64,000 bases of DNA, taken from Phaeobacter sp. CECT 5382. Lineage in GTDB: Bacteria; Pseudomonadota; Alphaproteobacteria; Rhodobacterales; Rhodobacteraceae. Location: contig NZ_CYSG01000016.1 of assembly GCF_001457775.1 (NCBI RefSeq), positions 1 to 64,000 on the forward strand, given 5' to 3'. The first letter of the stretch is position 1. Every line of letters starts with the position of its first letter. The notes below the pieces were generated by a model. It ran no database searches. It was not told the origin of the DNA and saw nothing but the letters and a program-made list of their open reading frames with translations. This document shows positions 17,157 through 25,164 of this stretch, one piece after another. Both the position numbers and the translations under genes were made by a program.

Positions 17157-17971
17157 GCTTTCAAGCGGTAGCCACTGCGCAGCATGAGCCAGGCCAGAAA
17201 ACAGATAGCAAGGCTCGCAGCACTGCAAATCACCATTCCCGTCACGGGTGATCCATCCGAAGTGCCAATCATGCCATAGCGCACCCCATCAATCAGATAG
17301 AAGACCGGGTTGAGCTGCGACAGGGTCCGCAGCACTGGTGGCAGCGCCGATACTGAATAGAAGGTACCGGACAGGAACGCCAAAGGGGTGACGATAAAAT
17401 TGGTAATGGCGGCCATCTGGTCGAACTTGTCCGCAAATACCCCGGCAACAATGCCAAGACCACCCAGAAACAGTGCGCCTTGGATCACAAACCCAAGCGC
17501 CACCAGCGGATGGGCCGGAACAATCTGCAAGAACAGCGCCAGTCCCAGCGCGATCCCCAGCGCCACCACAGTGCCGCGCGCGACAGCCCCCGCCAGATAC
17601 CCCAGCAAAATCTCCAGCCCCGACAGGGGCGGCATCAAGGTATCAACGATATTGCCCTGCACCTTGGAAATCACAATCGACGAGGATGTATTGGCAAAAG
17701 CGTTCTGGATCACCGCCATCATCATGATGCCCGGCGCCAGAAAATTCAGGAAAGGCACGCCCATGACATCACCCCGGCTCGGGCCAATCGCCAGGTTGAA
17801 GATCATCAAAAACAACGCCGCCGTCACCAATGGCGCCAGCAAGGTTTGCGTCCAGACCACCCAGAACCGGGTAATTTCACGCCCGGCCAGAGTTTTCAGC
17901 CCCAACCAATTGACCCGACCAAAGCGGCGTTCGCCCAGTGGAATCTGGTAACCTGTCTGATGCTCCGGCAT
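17153..17971 (-). CDS. ABC-2 type transporter permease
   Basis: 272 residues with six membrane segments. An amphipathic N-terminal part (GLKTLAGREITRFWVVWTQTLLAPLV) precedes the first helix, as in ABC2_membrane proteins such as YadH. The conserved FLSGTFYSVSALPP...LSQLNPVFYLIDGVRYG block before the last helix is characteristic. Members export drugs or glycolipids together with a separate ATPase. No ATP-binding gene adjoins it here, so its partner must be elsewhere. The stop codon overlaps that of the EamA gene (convergent). Confidence 0.88.
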   Translation of the reverse strand: MPEHQTGYQIPLGERRFGRVNWLGLKTLAGREITRFWVVWTQTLLAPLVTAALFLMIFNLAIGPSRGDVMGVPFLNFLAPGIMMMAVIQNAFANTSSSIVISKVQGNIVDTLMPPLSGLEILLGYLAGAVARGTVVALGIALGLALFLQIVPAHPLVALGFVIQGALFLGGLGIVAGVFADKFDQMAAITNFIVTPLAFLSGTFYSVSALPPVLRTLSQLNPVFYLIDGVRYGMIGTSDGSPVTGMVICSAASLAICFLAWLMLRSGYRLKA

Positions 17972-18065
17972 GTTTTCCCCGCAATTGTTGTGTTTTCACT
18001 GCATAGCCGTTGGGTTCTGAGGCGCAAGGTCTCTTGTAACTCGCGCCCCAGTGATTAAGATAGAG

Positions 18066-18117
18066 AGCTAATACGGAACTCGATGGCGGCCGCAGGATTC
18101 TGGGGCCGCTATTAGCT
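18066..18117 (+). promoter_or_regulatory. Long stem-loop with GATTC loop in the gcrA leader
   Basis: AGCTAATA (18066-18073) pairs perfectly with TATTAGCT (18110-18117). Inside, GCGGCC-G-CAG pairs with CTG-G-GGCCGC around the loop GATT. The Shine-Dalgarno of gcrA begins two bases later. The loop region contains GATTC, a GANTC site of the CcrM methylase type. It could be an mRNA structure or a DNA palindrome used by a regulator. Confidence 0.5.
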
Positions 18118-18131
18118 TGGAAAGGCAACAG

Positions 18132-18722
18132 ATGTCCTGGACAGACGAGCGCGTCGAATTGCTCAAGAAGATGTGGGGCGAAGGTCAGTCGGCCAGCCAG
18201 ATCGCAAAAGAACTGGGCGGGGTTACCCGCAATGCTGTGATTGGCAAGGTGCATCGCCTCGGCCTGTCCAACCGCACCACCACGGGTGCCAAGGCCGCAG
18301 CCGAGCCCAAGGAAAAGCCCGCAGCAGCTGCGAAACCGGCGCCAAAGCCGAAACCGCAGCCCAAGACGGAGCCCGCGCGCCCGGTGACGCCGCCGCCCGC
18401 CGCGAGCCCAGCAGCCGAGGCCAAACCACTTGTGCCTGCGCGCAAACAGATCATTCCGGCCGGTCAGCCGCTGCCGCCACAACCTTCGGCCAACGAGATC
18501 AGCCCCGAGGCACTGGCCAAGGTCAACGAGATCGAAAAGAAGGCGAAGAAGCTTTCGCTGATGGAGTTGACAGAACGGACCTGCAAATGGCCCGTGGGCG
18601 ATCCCGCCACCGAAGACTTTTGGTTCTGTGGTCTGCCTGTGCAACAGGGCAAACCCTATTGTGAGGCCCATGTCGGCGTCGCCTTCCAGCCGATGAGCGC
18701 ACGCCGCGATCGCAAACGCTGA
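18132..18722 (+). CDS. gcrA: GcrA cell-cycle regulator
   Basis: 196 residues. The N-terminal DNA-binding domain (1-45) is diagnostic: MSWTDERVELLKKMWGEG, ASQIAKELGGVTRNAVIGKVHRLGLS. A long Ala/Pro/Lys-rich linker (50-130) leads to the C-terminal sigma-70-interacting domain with TCKWPVGDP, FWFCGLPV and PYCEAHVGVAFQP, whose Cys residues are typical. GcrA recruits RNA polymerase at promoters carrying GANTC sites methylated by CcrM and controls cell-cycle genes in alphaproteobacteria. The start at 18132 has GGAAAGG 6-7 bases upstream. It is followed by a strong terminator at 18749. Confidence 0.96.
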   Translation: MSWTDERVELLKKMWGEGQSASQIAKELGGVTRNAVIGKVHRLGLSNRTTTGAKAAAEPKEKPAAAAKPAPKPKPQPKTEPARPVTPPPAASPAAEAKPLVPARKQIIPAGQPLPPQPSANEISPEALAKVNEIEKKAKKLSLMELTERTCKWPVGDPATEDFWFCGLPVQQGKPYCEAHVGVAFQPMSARRDRKR

Positions 18723-18748
18723 ATCGGCAAACACTCCAGTCAATTTCA

Positions 18749-18782
18749 AAGGCCCTGCATCATTTGATGCGGGGCTTTTTGC
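18749..18782 (+). terminator. Intrinsic terminator of gcrA
   Basis: AAAGGCCCTGCATCA - TT - TGATGCGGGGCTTTTT: a stem of about 12 bp (one offset) with a T-run, 27 bases after the gcrA stop. Confidence 0.85.
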
Positions 18783-18895
18783 TTGTGACCTGCCCCGGCG
18801 AACTTAGCGAACCCGGCAAACACAGAAAAATACCCAGCCTGAGTTTTAGCCTTGCAGCCACTGCGCCTATCAAACTGAAATACTTATTGATGGAG

Positions 18896-19016
18896 GGAAA
18901 ATGGGCCAGCACTTTCGGGAGGAGGAGGAATGTGCTGGCCCCTAATTTAACGGGTTTCGGGAGGAAAGACCGTTAAGGGTGGCGTCAGATTTACTCTGGG
19001 AGGAGCGAGCTCTGAC
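18896..19016 (-). ncRNA. Triple stem-loop RNA with CCUCC motifs, CcsR/cuckoo-like
   Basis: Downstream of two DUF1127 genes on the same strand are three consecutive hairpins. (1) 18984-19016: stem GTCAGA/TCTGAC, loop containing CTCCTCCCAG. (2) 18947-18976: stem TTAACGG/CCGTTAA, loop TTTCCTCCCGAAA. (3) 18903-18942: 10-bp stem GGGCCAGCAC/GTGCTGGCCC, loop TTCCTCCTCCTCCCGAAA, followed by ATTTTCCC so it may also terminate. CCUCCUCCC loops in tandem hairpins downstream of a DUF1127 gene are the defining arrangement of the Rhodobacter sphaeroides CcsR RNAs and the wider alphaproteobacterial 'cuckoo' family, which are processed from a stress-induced co-transcript. Homology is inferred from motif and context. 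The rest of 18783-19115 holds nothing else. Confidence 0.72.
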
Positions 19017-19115
19017 ACCTGGCAATCGTCCACGTTCCTACATGCGGGCGATTGATTCAGCTAAAAGTTTGGCGCAGGACATGCTGCACCTGACAGGGCG
19101 CGCTAAACAGGGCGC

Positions 19116-19382
19116 TCAAAGCCCGTCGTATTCGTAGTTCACAAGGTATTCAGCGTGCTCGCGGATACCGCTGCGATCTATTCCGATTTGTTTGAGTTGC
19201 GCGTCAGACAGCTCCTGCAGGACAGATTGCATTCTGCCAACCTGCATGCGTGTCAAAGCCCGCGCCCCGGCCAGGCGGATACTGACAAAACCCCGAGCCA
19301 GCATTTTCACCGTGCCACCAAGGATGGTCAAAAGATGCGGCCAGAGCATTGGGCCGCCTACAAGGCTACTGTTAAGCTTCAT
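19116..19382 (-). CDS. DUF1127 protein (second of a pair)
   Basis: 88 residues. The C-terminal DUF1127 core is visible (RMQSVLQELSDAQLKQIGIDRSGI), preceded by a 40-residue hydrophobic and basic N-terminus that is unusual for the small YjiS-like members and may contact the membrane. It starts at 19382, with GAAGGAG 7 bases upstream, and overlaps the end of the previous DUF1127 gene by 11 bases. In R. sphaeroides a DUF1127 protein (CcaF1) encoded just before the CcsR RNAs binds RNA and affects their processing. The same arrangement is seen here, so an RNA-binding role is a reasonable inference. Confidence 0.8.
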   Translation of the reverse strand: MKLNSSLVGGPMLWPHLLTILGGTVKMLARGFVSIRLAGARALTRMQVGRMQSVLQELSDAQLKQIGIDRSGIREHAEYLVNYEYDGL

Positions 19383-19617
19383 TTTGTGGCTCCTTCTTCA
19401 TTGCTTCCAATGCCAGGCGACGAATATGCGAACGGTGAATTCCAAGATCTGCAAGTTCACGTGCTGACAGCGCCTGCAGTTCAGACATTGTCTGCCGGTA
19501 GCGGGTTTGGCGCGCGATGAAATTTTGTGCAGCGAGCCGCAATCCCGCAAACTGCGCGTAAAAATCGCTCAGAACGGTCTGTGGACGAAGGTTTTCGCGT
19601 GAAATAGGCATGAACAT
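19372..19617 (-). CDS. DUF1127 protein (first of a pair)
   Basis: 81 residues from the ATG at 19617, which has GGAG 8 bases upstream. A second ATG follows at 19611, and the open frame extends to 19665 without a ribosome site. The C-terminal half is the DUF1127 motif (YRQTMSELQALSARELADLGIHRSHIRRLA), a small Arg-rich helical unit, followed by a Lys/Glu tail. It begins a two-gene operon that continues into the triple-hairpin RNA region. The promoter must lie in the gap with the divergent LysR gene, where two CTGCANTGCAG palindromes sit (19641-19670). Confidence 0.82.
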   Translation of the reverse strand: MFMPISRENLRPQTVLSDFYAQFAGLRLAAQNFIARQTRYRQTMSELQALSARELADLGIHRSHIRRLALEAMKKEPQNEA

Positions 19618-19640
19618 CGCTGCGTCTCCTTTTGCTTTTG

Positions 19641-19670
19641 CTGCATTGCAGTATTTATGCTGCACTGCAG
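19641..19670. promoter_or_regulatory. Paired palindromes CTGCANTGCAG, candidate operator
   Basis: CTGCATTGCAG (19641-19651) and CTGCACTGCAG (19660-19670) are two 11-bp palindromes with centres 19 bases apart. Between them TGCAG-N8-CTGCA forms another dyad. They lie in the divergent gap between the DUF1127 operon and a LysR gene, the usual place for a LysR operator. Confidence 0.5.
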
Positions 19671-19749
19671 AAGTAGCGCTAACGCGGCGAACGTCCTAGT
19701 CTCTCAATTCGCATAGGGGTCTTGCCGAACAGGAAAGGATAGCAGCAAA

Positions 19750-20640
19750 ATGGATGTACCTTCACAGATGCTCACCTTCGTGAAGGTTGTCGAAATGGGC
19801 AGTCTTTCCGCCGCGTCCCGGCTGAGCGGGCAGACACCTTCGGCAGTCAGCAAGCAGATCGGACATCTCGAAGACCACGTTGGTCACCGCCTGTTACATC
19901 GGACCAAATCCGGCGTCTCGCTGACCGATGAAGGCCGGGAATACTACGAAAAGTGCCGTGCCCTTGCCGATACATTCGGTCAGGCGGAAGAACATATCTC
20001 CAGCCTGAAAGGCCAACCCAAAGGCATTTTGCGCGTCGCCTGCAGCGTGGCCTTCGGTAAATCTCAGCTGATAAAATCTTTGCCGGAATTTCTGGAAATG
20101 CATCCCGAAATCACAGTCTCGCTCGAGTTGACCGATCGCAAGGTCGATCTGGAAGAGGAGAGTTTTGATGTCGCGGTTAGCTTTGCCGAACAATTGACTA
20201 ACCAGCATGTTATCGCCAAAAAAATCATGTCAAATGAACGTATTATCTGCGCATCTCCTGCCTTTCTCAACCGCCACGGCGTCCCCAAATCATTTGATGA
20301 CTTGGCCAATTTCAACTGTCTGCGCACATCGAATGTTGTGGGCAGAAACGCTTGGCAGGCAGAGCTGGACGGGGTTGAACACCGGGTCGATGCTACTGGA
20401 AATTTTGAAGGGAACAGCGCCGATGCGGTTTTCAAGGCCGCCCTCGCCGGGTTGGGGATCGCGCGGCTGTCAACCTACCTGGTTGCAGACAAAATCAACT
20501 CAGGCGCGCTGATCCGATTGTTTCCGGACTATGTTCAAAAACACGCCGACGTCGCGGCCGTCTTTGCTGGAAAACGCAACCTTCCACCAAAAACACGCGC
20601 TTTTGTGAACTTTCTCGCCGACCGTTTTCGCCGTAATTAG
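19750..20640 (+). CDS. LysR-family transcriptional regulator
   Basis: 296 residues. The helix-turn-helix at residues 1-60 (MLTFVKVVEMGSLSAASRLSGQTPSAVSKQIGHLE) is of the type found in the CrgA/AaeR-like branch, followed by the LysR substrate-binding domain. The start ATG at 19750 follows AGGAAAGGAT. It is divergent from the DUF1127/sRNA operon, so those genes are the first candidates for its regulon. The effector is unknown. It converges with ureG, whose stop lies 75 bases away. Confidence 0.9.
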   Translation: MDVPSQMLTFVKVVEMGSLSAASRLSGQTPSAVSKQIGHLEDHVGHRLLHRTKSGVSLTDEGREYYEKCRALADTFGQAEEHISSLKGQPKGILRVACSVAFGKSQLIKSLPEFLEMHPEITVSLELTDRKVDLEEESFDVAVSFAEQLTNQHVIAKKIMSNERIICASPAFLNRHGVPKSFDDLANFNCLRTSNVVGRNAWQAELDGVEHRVDATGNFEGNSADAVFKAALAGLGIARLSTYLVADKINSGALIRLFPDYVQKHADVAAVFAGKRNLPPKTRAFVNFLADRFRRN

Positions 20641-20702
20641 TGCGACTAGCGGGCAGTCTCTTGCCTAGGCCATCGAGGCTGCCACAAAGGATCCGGCCGG
20701 AG

Positions 20703-20760
20703 TTTAAGCCAGGATTTAAGCCAGGGCTTGAGCCGGGGTTTGGCTTGAGATTTGGCTTGG
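20703..20760. repeat. Degenerate 12-bp tandem repeat at the end of ureG
   Basis: Five adjoining 12-base units spell TTTAAGCCAGGA, TTTAAGCCAGGG, CTTGAGCCGGGG, TTTGGCTTGAGA, TTTGGCTTGG. The repeat overlaps the last 15 codons of ureG, and its stop codon falls in the second unit. Confidence 0.6.
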
Positions 20761-21378
20761 GGGAAAGGAGAATCCGCCGATCTTGGCAAGCAGCTCTGCG
20801 ATCTCCTCGACACCCTGCCGATTGCGCAGAGAGGAAAACACAAAAGGACGCCCCCGCCGCATCTTTGTAGCATCGCGTGTCATCACCTCCAGCGAGGCTC
20901 CGACGTGGGGGGCCAGATCGGTTTTGTTGATGATCAGGATATCGGATTTTGTAATCGCCGGACCGCCTTTGCGCGGGATTTCCTCGCCCGCTGCCACGTC
21001 GATGACATAGAGCGTCACATCGGCCAGCTCGGGGCTAAAGGTAGCAGACAGATTGTCACCGCCACTTTCGATCAGCACGATTTCGACATCCGGGTGCCGG
21101 TCGACCATCTCGGAAACTGCGGCCAGATTGATCGAGGCGTCTTCGCGAATGGCTGTATGCGGACAGCCGCCGGTCTCGACGCCGATGATCCGGTCCTGAG
21201 GCAGCACCTGCAACCGCATCAGGGCCTCTGCATCTTCCTGCGTGTAGATGTCATTGGTGATCACACCAATGGAATGCCGATCACGCAGCACTTCGCAAAG
21301 CGCCGCAGTCAGTGTTGTCTTGCCAGCGCCGACGGGACCACCGATCCCCACGCGCAACGGGCCATTCATAGAGGTCAT
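20716..21378 (-). CDS. ureG: Urease accessory protein UreG
   Basis: 220 residues, slightly longer than usual (about 205) because the C-terminus runs into a 12-bp tandem repeat ([13 protein letters not shown]). The P-loop GGPVGAGKT is at 13-21, followed by [12 protein letters not shown], the nickel/zinc-binding CPH motif ([17 protein letters not shown]), [17 protein letters not shown] and [11 protein letters not shown]. UreG is the GTPase that powers nickel insertion into urease with UreE and UreF. A second in-frame ATG is at 21369. It is the last gene of the ure operon and overlaps ureF by ATGA. Confidence 0.96.
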   Translation of the reverse strand: MTSMNGPLRVGIGGPVGAGKTTLTAALCEVLRDRHSIGVITNDIYTQEDAEALMRLQVLPQDRIIGVETGGCPHTAIREDASINLAAVSEMVDRHPDVEIVLIESGGDNLSATFSPELADVTLYVIDVAAGEEIPRKGGPAITKSDILIINKTDLAPHVGASLEVMTRDATKMRRGRPFVFSSLRNRQGVEEIAELLAKIGGFSFPPSQISSQTPAQALA

Positions 21379-22022
21379 GTGCGAAAGATCCTTGAATATT
21401 GTGTTTCGTGTTTCATGGACGCGATATCCGACAAAAAACTGCTTGCCCCGAGCGCATCCAACCCCTGGCTCAGTGTGTCAGTGGCGACGTCGCGAACCTG
21501 CGGCATCAGGGCAGCGATCATGCGCTGGCCTTCGGTCTGCCCCAAAGGCACCAGCCGCATCGCCGCCGCAGCAAGATTGCTAACAAAGCTCTGCAAATAC
21601 ATCTGCGTTGTCAGCCCGAGCGGCAGCCTCTGCAACCGCGCGGCGCGCCCCACCGCAACCGGATAGGAAAGCGCTTTTAACTCTGCCTCCCAGATCGCAG
21701 CGACCGCCTGACAAAAGGCACTGCCCTGCAGATCGGCTTCTTTCAGCCGTTCGCGCGATGGCGCAAAGGCCCGGCTGGTTGCATCGACTTGAGCTAGTGC
21801 GTCAGCAGTTTTAGCCCGATAGGCTGCTGCCAACAACAGGCAGTCATTGCGGCCAGTCCCATGTTGCAAAACATCACTGATCCACTGCTGCGCAGACACC
21901 GCATCGCAGACGTCCCCCACTTCCACGGCCCACTCAAGCCCATGAGAATAGGCATAGGCGCCGACCGGGAATCCGGGTGAAAACCACTGTGCCAGCGTCA
22001 GGATATCTTTTTCAGTGGGCAT
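21375..22022 (-). CDS. ureF: Urease accessory protein UreF
   Basis: 215 residues from the ATG at 22022 ([30 protein letters not shown]), which gives the conserved UreF N-terminus. In-frame upstream starts to 22046 lie deeper inside ureE and are less likely. UreF is an all-helical scaffold that, with UreD(H) and UreG, gates the assembly of the nickel centre in apo-urease. The [16 protein letters not shown] block and [35 protein letters not shown] block are typical. It overlaps ureE by 11 bases and ureG by 4. Confidence 0.94.
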   Translation of the reverse strand: MPTEKDILTLAQWFSPGFPVGAYAYSHGLEWAVEVGDVCDAVSAQQWISDVLQHGTGRNDCLLLAAAYRAKTADALAQVDATSRAFAPSRERLKEADLQGSAFCQAVAAIWEAELKALSYPVAVGRAARLQRLPLGLTTQMYLQSFVSNLAAAAMRLVPLGQTEGQRMIAALMPQVRDVATDTLSQGLDALGASSFLSDIASMKHETQYSRIFRT

Positions 22023-22464
22023 GAGAATGCGTACGACCATGACCATAGGCGCCCCCTTCGGGGGTAAAGGGCTCCACCACTTCGCGCACCTGCGCGCCGA
22101 TCTTGCCCAACATGTCGCGGATCACATGGTCGCGCTGGATCAACAGACGGGTGTCTTCGATCTGGCAGGGCGTGTGGCGATTGCCAATATGCCAGGCAAT
22201 CCGGGCCAGGGCGTCGCCGGTGACTTCCAGCAGCTCTTCGGGGGCGGCAATGATGGAAATCTCGGATCCATCATCCAGCACCAGCACGCCCCCATGGTTC
22301 AGCGAGGTGGTTTGAGGCAGATCCACCAACAGAGACTGCCCATCATCGCACTGCAGCATTTTGCGGCGCAAGAATCTGGCATCGTAATCCAATGAAATGC
22401 GGGCAAATTCTCGGCCATGGCCGTGATCATGATAGGCGCGGGCAATTTTGGCTTCTTCGGTCAT
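22012..22464 (-). CDS. ureE: Urease accessory protein UreE
   Basis: 150 residues with the UreE N-terminal domain and a C-terminal nickel-binding domain (AWHIGNRHTPCQIEDTRLLIQRDHVIRDMLGKIGAQV). Conserved His in GNRHTP and RDHVI are present. The protein ends in a short histidine tail, HGRTHSHAH, much shorter than the His-rich tail of Klebsiella UreE. It hands Ni(II) to UreG for urease activation. The start at 22464 is 32 bases after the ureC stop. The spacer contains a reasonable AAAAGAGA ribosome site. Confidence 0.95.
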   Translation of the reverse strand: MTEEAKIARAYHDHGHGREFARISLDYDARFLRRKMLQCDDGQSLLVDLPQTTSLNHGGVLVLDDGSEISIIAAPEELLEVTGDALARIAWHIGNRHTPCQIEDTRLLIQRDHVIRDMLGKIGAQVREVVEPFTPEGGAYGHGRTHSHAH

Positions 22465-22495
22465 CCGGGTCTCTTTTCTGATCAGAAAACGGGTA

Positions 22496-24238
22496 TCAAA
22501 ACATGAAATAGCGCTGCGCCATGGGCAATACCTCAGCGGGCTCGCAGGTCAGCAATTCGCCATCCGCGCGCACCTCATAGGTTTCCGGGTTCACTTCGAT
22601 GTCCGGTGTCGCATTGTTCAGCAACAGATCCGATTTGCCGATACCGCGGGTGTTGCGCACGGCCACGGTCTGCTTTGCCAGCCCCAGACGCGCGCCGATG
22701 CCTGCATCCTGTGCTGCCGCACTGACAAAAGTAACAGCAGAGTTTTCAACCGAGCGCCCGAATGCGCCGAACATCGGCCGCGAATAGACCGGTTGCGGTG
22801 TCGGGATAGAGGCATTGGGATCGCCCATCTGCGCCATGGCGATTGTCCCGCCGAGCAGCACCATTTCAGGCTTCACCCCAAAAAAGGCCGGGTTCCACAG
22901 GACCAGATCCGCGCGTTTTCCCACCTCGACAGAACCGATTTCATGCGAGATCCCATGCGCGATGGCCGGGTTGATGGTATATTTGGCGATGTAGCGGCGA
23001 ACGCGGAAATTATCATTTTCACCAGCTTCCTCCGACAGGCGCCCGCGTTGTTTTTTCATCTTGTCAGCGGTCTGCCAGGTGCGGATCAAGACCTCGCCCA
23101 CGCGCCCCATCGCCTGACTGTCAGAGGCGATGATCGAAAAGGCGCCCATGTCGTGCAGGATGTCTTCGGCGGCAATGGTCTCGCGGCGAATGCGGCTTTC
23201 GGCAAAGGCGACGTCTTCGGGGATGGATTTGTCCAGATGATGGCAGACCATCAGCATGTCCAGGTGTTCTTCGAGGGTGTTCACCGTAAAGGGCCGCGTC
23301 GGGTTGGTCGATGAGGGCAGCACGTGCTCTTCGCCACAGATGCGGATGATATCAGGGGCATGGCCACCGCCGGCCCCTTCGGTGTGGAAGGCGTGGATGG
23401 TGCGCCCCTTCATGGCGGCCACGGTATTTTCCACAAAGCCGCTTTCATTCAGCGTGTCGGTGTGGATCATCACCTGCACGTCCATGTCATCGGCCACCGA
23501 CAGACAGCAATCAATGGCGGCCGGTGTGGTGCCCCAGTCTTCGTGCAGTTTCAGCGCGCAGGCGCCGCCCAGCACCTGCTCTTCGAGGGCGGCAGGCAGC
23601 GAGGCATTGCCCTTGCCTGCAAAGGCCATGTTCATTGGGAATGCATCCGCCGCCTGTAACATCCGTCCCATATGCCAAGGCCCCGGCGTACAGGTCGTCG
23701 CCAATGTGCCATGGGCCGGGCCGGTGCCACCACCCAGCATGGTGGTCAGGCCGGAATGCAATGCATCGTCGATCTGCTGCGGACAGATAAAGTGGATATG
23801 GCTGTCAAACCCCCCGGCCGTCAGAATGCGGCCCTCGCCAGCAATGACTTCGGTGCCGGGGCCAATGATGATATTCACCCCTGGCTGAGTGTCCGGATTG
23901 CCCGCTTTGCCGATCTGACGGATGCGCCCCGATCTGAGGCCGACGTCCGCCTTGTAAATCCCAGAGTGGTCAACGATCAACGCATTGGTAATGACCGTAT
24001 CAACCGCGCCTTCGGCACGGGTTGCCTGACTTTGGCCCATACCATCGCGGATCACTTTGCCACCGCCGAATTTGACCTCTTCGCCATAGCGCGGTGCATT
24101 GCCCGCCCCGGCGGCCAGGTCTGCGGTCAGGTCGCGCTCAACCTCGATTATCAGATCCGTATCGGCCAGCCTCAGCCGGTCACCGGTGGTGGGGCCAAAC
24201 ATGGCGGCATAGTCTGCGCGATCAATCTGGGCGGGCAT
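22496..24238 (-). CDS. ureC: Urease subunit alpha
   Basis: 580 residues, about ten longer than most UreC. All active-site groups are visible: HIH at 147/149, carbamylated Lys230 in [12 protein letters not shown], nickel-ligand His residues in [10 protein letters not shown] and [12 protein letters not shown], and the MVCHHL flap with the catalytic His at 333/334. The C-terminus YFMF is usual. It hydrolyses urea to ammonia and carbamate in the cytoplasm. AAAGGACC precedes the ATG. It lies 89 bases after ureB and begins the ureCEFG half of the cluster. Confidence 0.98.
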   Translation of the reverse strand: MPAQIDRADYAAMFGPTTGDRLRLADTDLIIEVERDLTADLAAGAGNAPRYGEEVKFGGGKVIRDGMGQSQATRAEGAVDTVITNALIVDHSGIYKADVGLRSGRIRQIGKAGNPDTQPGVNIIIGPGTEVIAGEGRILTAGGFDSHIHFICPQQIDDALHSGLTTMLGGGTGPAHGTLATTCTPGPWHMGRMLQAADAFPMNMAFAGKGNASLPAALEEQVLGGACALKLHEDWGTTPAAIDCCLSVADDMDVQVMIHTDTLNESGFVENTVAAMKGRTIHAFHTEGAGGGHAPDIIRICGEEHVLPSSTNPTRPFTVNTLEEHLDMLMVCHHLDKSIPEDVAFAESRIRRETIAAEDILHDMGAFSIIASDSQAMGRVGEVLIRTWQTADKMKKQRGRLSEEAGENDNFRVRRYIAKYTINPAIAHGISHEIGSVEVGKRADLVLWNPAFFGVKPEMVLLGGTIAMAQMGDPNASIPTPQPVYSRPMFGAFGRSVENSAVTFVSAAAQDAGIGARLGLAKQTVAVRNTRGIGKSDLLLNNATPDIEVNPETYEVRADGELLTCEPAEVLPMAQRYFMF

Positions 24239-24327
24239 GAAAAGGTCCTTTGAATTTGGAGCTGGCAGCGCAGCAGGTGTTCACCGCAACAGGGGTTCAC
24301 CAGTGACACCGCGCAACAGCTAAGGGA

Positions 24328-24633
24328 TCAGAGCGAGCCCATGACGGCCTGGTTGAAGCCAAAGACCCGCCGCGCGCCGCCAATCGGAACAAGACGGACT
24401 TCGCGGCGCTGGCCCGGCTCAAACCGAACCGCAGTCCCCGGCGCGATATCCAGCCGCAGGCCACGGGCCTTTGCTCGGTCAAAGTCCAGCGCCCCATTGG
24501 CTTCGGCAAAATGATAGTGGCTGCCGACCTGCACGGGGCGGTCACCCGTATTGGCAACCATCAAAACGGTTTGCGCCTGCCCTGCATTCAAGGTCAGCTG
24601 GCCCTCGGCCGGGAACAGCTCGCCAGGGATCAT
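24328..24633 (-). CDS. ureB: Urease subunit beta
   Basis: 101 residues, normal length. [42 protein letters not shown] and [21 protein letters not shown] are the conserved UreB blocks; HYHF is strictly typical. It packs with UreA and UreC in the (abc)3 enzyme. Its start overlaps the end of a 64-codon membrane-protein gene by 4 bases (ATGA), which shows that the small gene is part of the operon. The 89 bases before ureC carry an inverted-repeat-like CACCGCAACAGGGG stretch but no terminator. Confidence 0.97.
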   Translation of the reverse strand: MIPGELFPAEGQLTLNAGQAQTVLMVANTGDRPVQVGSHYHFAEANGALDFDRAKARGLRLDIAPGTAVRFEPGQRREVRLVPIGGARRVFGFNQAVMGSL

Positions 24634-24824
24634 CTGGCGCGCAGGGCCAGAACCCCAGCAACCGCAGCCACCGCTAATCCGGCAAGTAGAACCAGCCCCC
24701 AGGGTGTTTCGGCACCATGCGGATGAAGGTGCGTTCCGGTATGGGCCAAAGCTGGTGTGGCCAGCAGTGCAGTCGCAATCAGGGTGGCTCCCAGGGCTGT
24801 TCCAGGGATAAATCGTGAAGTCAT
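24630..24824 (-). CDS. Small membrane protein inserted between ureA and ureB
   Basis: 64 residues. A signal-like N-terminus (residues 1-27, ending ATPALA) is followed by a His-rich segment [13 protein letters not shown] and a single transmembrane helix ([22 protein letters not shown]) ending in RAR. AHTGxHxHPHG resembles the start of the mature HupE/UreJ nickel permease, but the rest of that protein is missing. It may be a degenerate relative or a separate periplasm-facing metal-binding peptide. It overlaps ureB by 4 bases and follows ureA by 36, so it is co-transcribed with the urease subunits. I do not recognise a characterised family. Confidence 0.72.
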   Translation of the reverse strand: MTSRFIPGTALGATLIATALLATPALAHTGTHLHPHGAETPWGLVLLAGLAVAAVAGVLALRAR

Positions 24825-24860
24825 GAGGTTTCTCCTTTTTCGAATAGGTCAGCGGAAGGA

Positions 24861-25163
24861 TCAGCGGATCGGATTGTGAACCGTGACAAGTTTGGTGCCG
24901 TCCGGAAAGGTCGCTTCGACCTGCACGTCATGGATCATCGCAGCGATCCCCTCCATGCACTGATCGGCCCGCACCACCTGCGCGCCAACCTCCATCATCT
25001 CGGCCACGGAACGGCCGTCCCGCGCGCCTTCGACCACGGCATCCGTGATCAGGGCGATGGCCTCGGGGTGGTTCAACTTGACGCCGCGCGCCAGTCGTTT
25101 GCGGGCAACTTCAGCAGCCATAGCCACCAGCAGTTTGTCTTTTTCTCGGGGCGTGAGGTTCAT
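24861..25163 (-). CDS. ureA: Urease subunit gamma
   Basis: 100 residues, full length. [35 protein letters not shown] and the terminal [12 protein letters not shown] are diagnostic. It is the smallest structural subunit of urease. It starts a single base after the ureD stop, so ureD and ureA are tightly coupled. Confidence 0.98.
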   Translation of the reverse strand: MNLTPREKDKLLVAMAAEVARKRLARGVKLNHPEAIALITDAVVEGARDGRSVAEMMEVGAQVVRADQCMEGIAAMIHDVQVEATFPDGTKLVTVHNPIR

Positions 25164-25164
25164 G

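Noticed and set aside
18764-18976. 70-codon plus-strand ORF after gcrA
   Set aside because: It starts inside the gcrA terminator and runs through the hairpins of the minus-strand RNA locus.
22448-23314. 288-codon open frame on the plus strand
   Set aside because: Antisense to ureC; no ribosome site or recognisable domain.
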